Shown: piece after piece, positions 14,276-15,045 of the stretch
How positions within the stretch are numbered: the stretch's first letter is position 1
Layout: the number at the start of each line of letters is the position of its first letter
Source: Acidobacteriota bacterium
GTDB taxonomy: Bacteria > Acidobacteriota > Terriglobia > Acidoferrales > 2-02-FULL-67-57
Length of the DNA stretch: 15,045 nt
Direction: 5' to 3'
Assembly: GCA_016210895.1 (NCBI GenBank)
Contig: JACQTG010000092.1
Coordinates: 1-15,045 of the forward strand
Position numbers and translations under genes: made by a program
Notes under the pieces: generated by a model
Seen by the model: the letters and a program-made list of their open reading frames with translations, nothing else
Told to the model about the DNA's origin: nothing
Database searches by the model: none

Positions 14276-15045
14276 ATGATGATCCGCAGGTTGGCAACGC
14301 GCAGCCTCTATCCGATTTTTGTCGGTTCCGCTGTCGCCGTGCTGGTCGGGATCGGAATTGTGTACTGGCTGGGCGAAGTGGATTTTCTGGCGTCCTGGAC
14401 ACTTGCACTCGCCCTGCTCCTGCTGGGCCTGGCGCCACTTTGGTGGGAGTACCGGCGGGGAACCTTTGACCTGTTCAACCTGAAGAATGCCTTTGTCGGG
14501 TACTACATCGTGCAGTTTGGCGTTTGGACGCTCTGGGTGCTCGTCACGGGCGATACGAAGTTCCTCGGTGACCTACGGGCCTGGGATACCGGCGTACAAC
14601 TTGCTTTGCTCGCGGCCCTGGCCGGCTTGGGCAGTTTCTTTCTTGGCTACTACCTCCACCTGGGCGACAGCCTCGGGCGACGACTGCCGGTTTGCTCGCC
14701 GCACTGGAATTCCCTACGACTTGTTCTGTTGGCTGGCCTGTTGCTCTTTTTGGGCATTCTCAGTTGCTCTCTCATCGTCAGCGGGTGGGGTGGCTGGCGG
14801 GATTTTCTCTCCGAGTTGGGCCCGGCCCGCATCGAGGGCATCCGCGGCAAGGGATACTTTCTGCTGATGGCTTGGTTTTTCCCCTCCCTGGTGCTGCTCT
14901 TTTTCTATGCTAAGGCACTGGAATCGAAGTCCGGAATCTTCTACGCGCTGACCGGTTGCGTCTTCCTTCTGCAGGTGGGAATCGGGTTTTCGCTAGGCTA
15001 CCGGGCCTACGCCTTCTTTCCCCTTCTCCAACTGTTTTGTTTGCA
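14276..15045 (+). CDS. Polytopic membrane protein, repeat-unit polymerase-like, 3'-truncated
   Basis: An open frame starts at ATG 14276 (a second ATG follows at 14279), 7 bases after the flippase stop, and runs without a stop to the window end: 256 complete codons. AGGAAA at 14260-14265 can serve as ribosome site. The visible part has about six or seven hydrophobic helices, for example FVGSAVAVLVGIGIVYW near the N-terminus and MAWFFPSLVLLFFYAKAL near residue 200. Arg-rich turns occur at PARIEGIRGKGYF and LGYRAYAFFPLL. Helix - short arginine turn - helix patterns of the G-x-R kind occur in O-antigen and oligosaccharide repeat-unit polymerases. Together with its position next to a flippase, this suggests a Wzy-type polymerase. 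The evidence is topology and context rather than a firm family motif, and the C-terminal half is missing. A second transporter or other integral membrane protein is possible. Confidence 0.7.
   Translation, partial: MMIRRLATRSLYPIFVGSAVAVLVGIGIVYWLGEVDFLASWTLALALLLLGLAPLWWEYRRGTFDLFNLKNAFVGYYIVQFGVWTLWVLVTGDTKFLGDLRAWDTGVQLALLAALAGLGSFFLGYYLHLGDSLGRRLPVCSPHWNSLRLVLLAGLLLFLGILSCSLIVSGWGGWRDFLSELGPARIEGIRGKGYFLLMAWFFPSLVLLFFYAKALESKSGIFYALTGCVFLLQVGIGFSLGYRAYAFFPLLQLFCL

Noticed and set aside
1..15045. tRNA, rRNA, CRISPR arrays, insertion sequences, attachment sites, rho-independent terminators
   Set aside because: The coding frames account for nearly all bases. The gaps (54 bases or less) contain no T-tract hairpins, repeat arrays or inverted terminal repeats that I could find by eye.

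Overview
The window is one continuous, same-strand (+) block of envelope or exopolysaccharide biosynthesis genes. It is cut at both ends: the first gene lacks its 5' part and the last lacks its 3' part. The DNA is GC-rich throughout. GTG starts are common (287, 7368, 8342, 9348), and genes are packed with gaps of 54 bases or less or with overlaps of 1, 4 and 14 bases, as in a single operon. A Wza-like outer-membrane export protein next to a Wzc-like tyrosine autokinase points to a Gram-negative, diderm, high-GC bacterium. An Acidobacteriota or deltaproteobacterial-type host would fit, but the phylum cannot be fixed from the sequence alone.

Layout. (1) Export and control, 3-2680: the C-terminal end of an SLBB-type polysaccharide export protein, then a full-length Wzz/BY-kinase (chain-length control, Walker motifs, C-terminal tyrosine cluster). 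(2) Polymerisation, 2735-4093: an O-antigen ligase/polymerase (Wzy_C-type) membrane protein. (3) Sugar-nucleotide block, 4124-9361: a GHMP sugar kinase resembling D-glycero-D-manno-heptose-7-phosphate kinase, a first extended SDR, a DegT/perosamine-synthase-type PLP aminotransferase, a GDP-L-fucose-synthase-like SDR and a GDP-mannose-3,5-epimerase-like SDR. (4) Transfer and modification, 9348-12763: a single polypeptide joining a GT4 glycosyltransferase to a zinc-ribbon SAM methyltransferase, then a GT9 (heptosyltransferase-type) glycosyltransferase. (5) Translocation and a second polymerase candidate, 12760-15045: a MurJ/MviN-type flippase and the start of a polytopic membrane protein resembling repeat-unit polymerases.

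Working model (inference): the kinase, SDRs and aminotransferase make one or more modified, possibly amino- or heptose-derived, GDP-activated sugars. The GT4-methyltransferase and GT9 proteins add them to a lipid-linked repeat unit and may methylate it. The MurJ-like protein flips the unit, one of the two membrane polymerase/ligase candidates joins units, and the Wzc/Wza pair controls length and exports the polymer. No initiating sugar-phosphate transferase (WbaP/WcaJ type) is visible, so it probably lies outside the window.

Most unusual points: the GT4-methyltransferase fusion; two SDRs whose usual catalytic Ser/Thr position holds Gly or Ala; an abrupt G-rich to C-rich strand-composition flip inside the kinase gene; and a short frame with a good ribosome site just ahead of the first polymerase gene that hints at a leader peptide or an N-terminal frameshift. 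No RNA genes, CRISPR arrays, insertion sequences or convincing terminators were seen, and no non-coding stretch exceeds about 60 bases.
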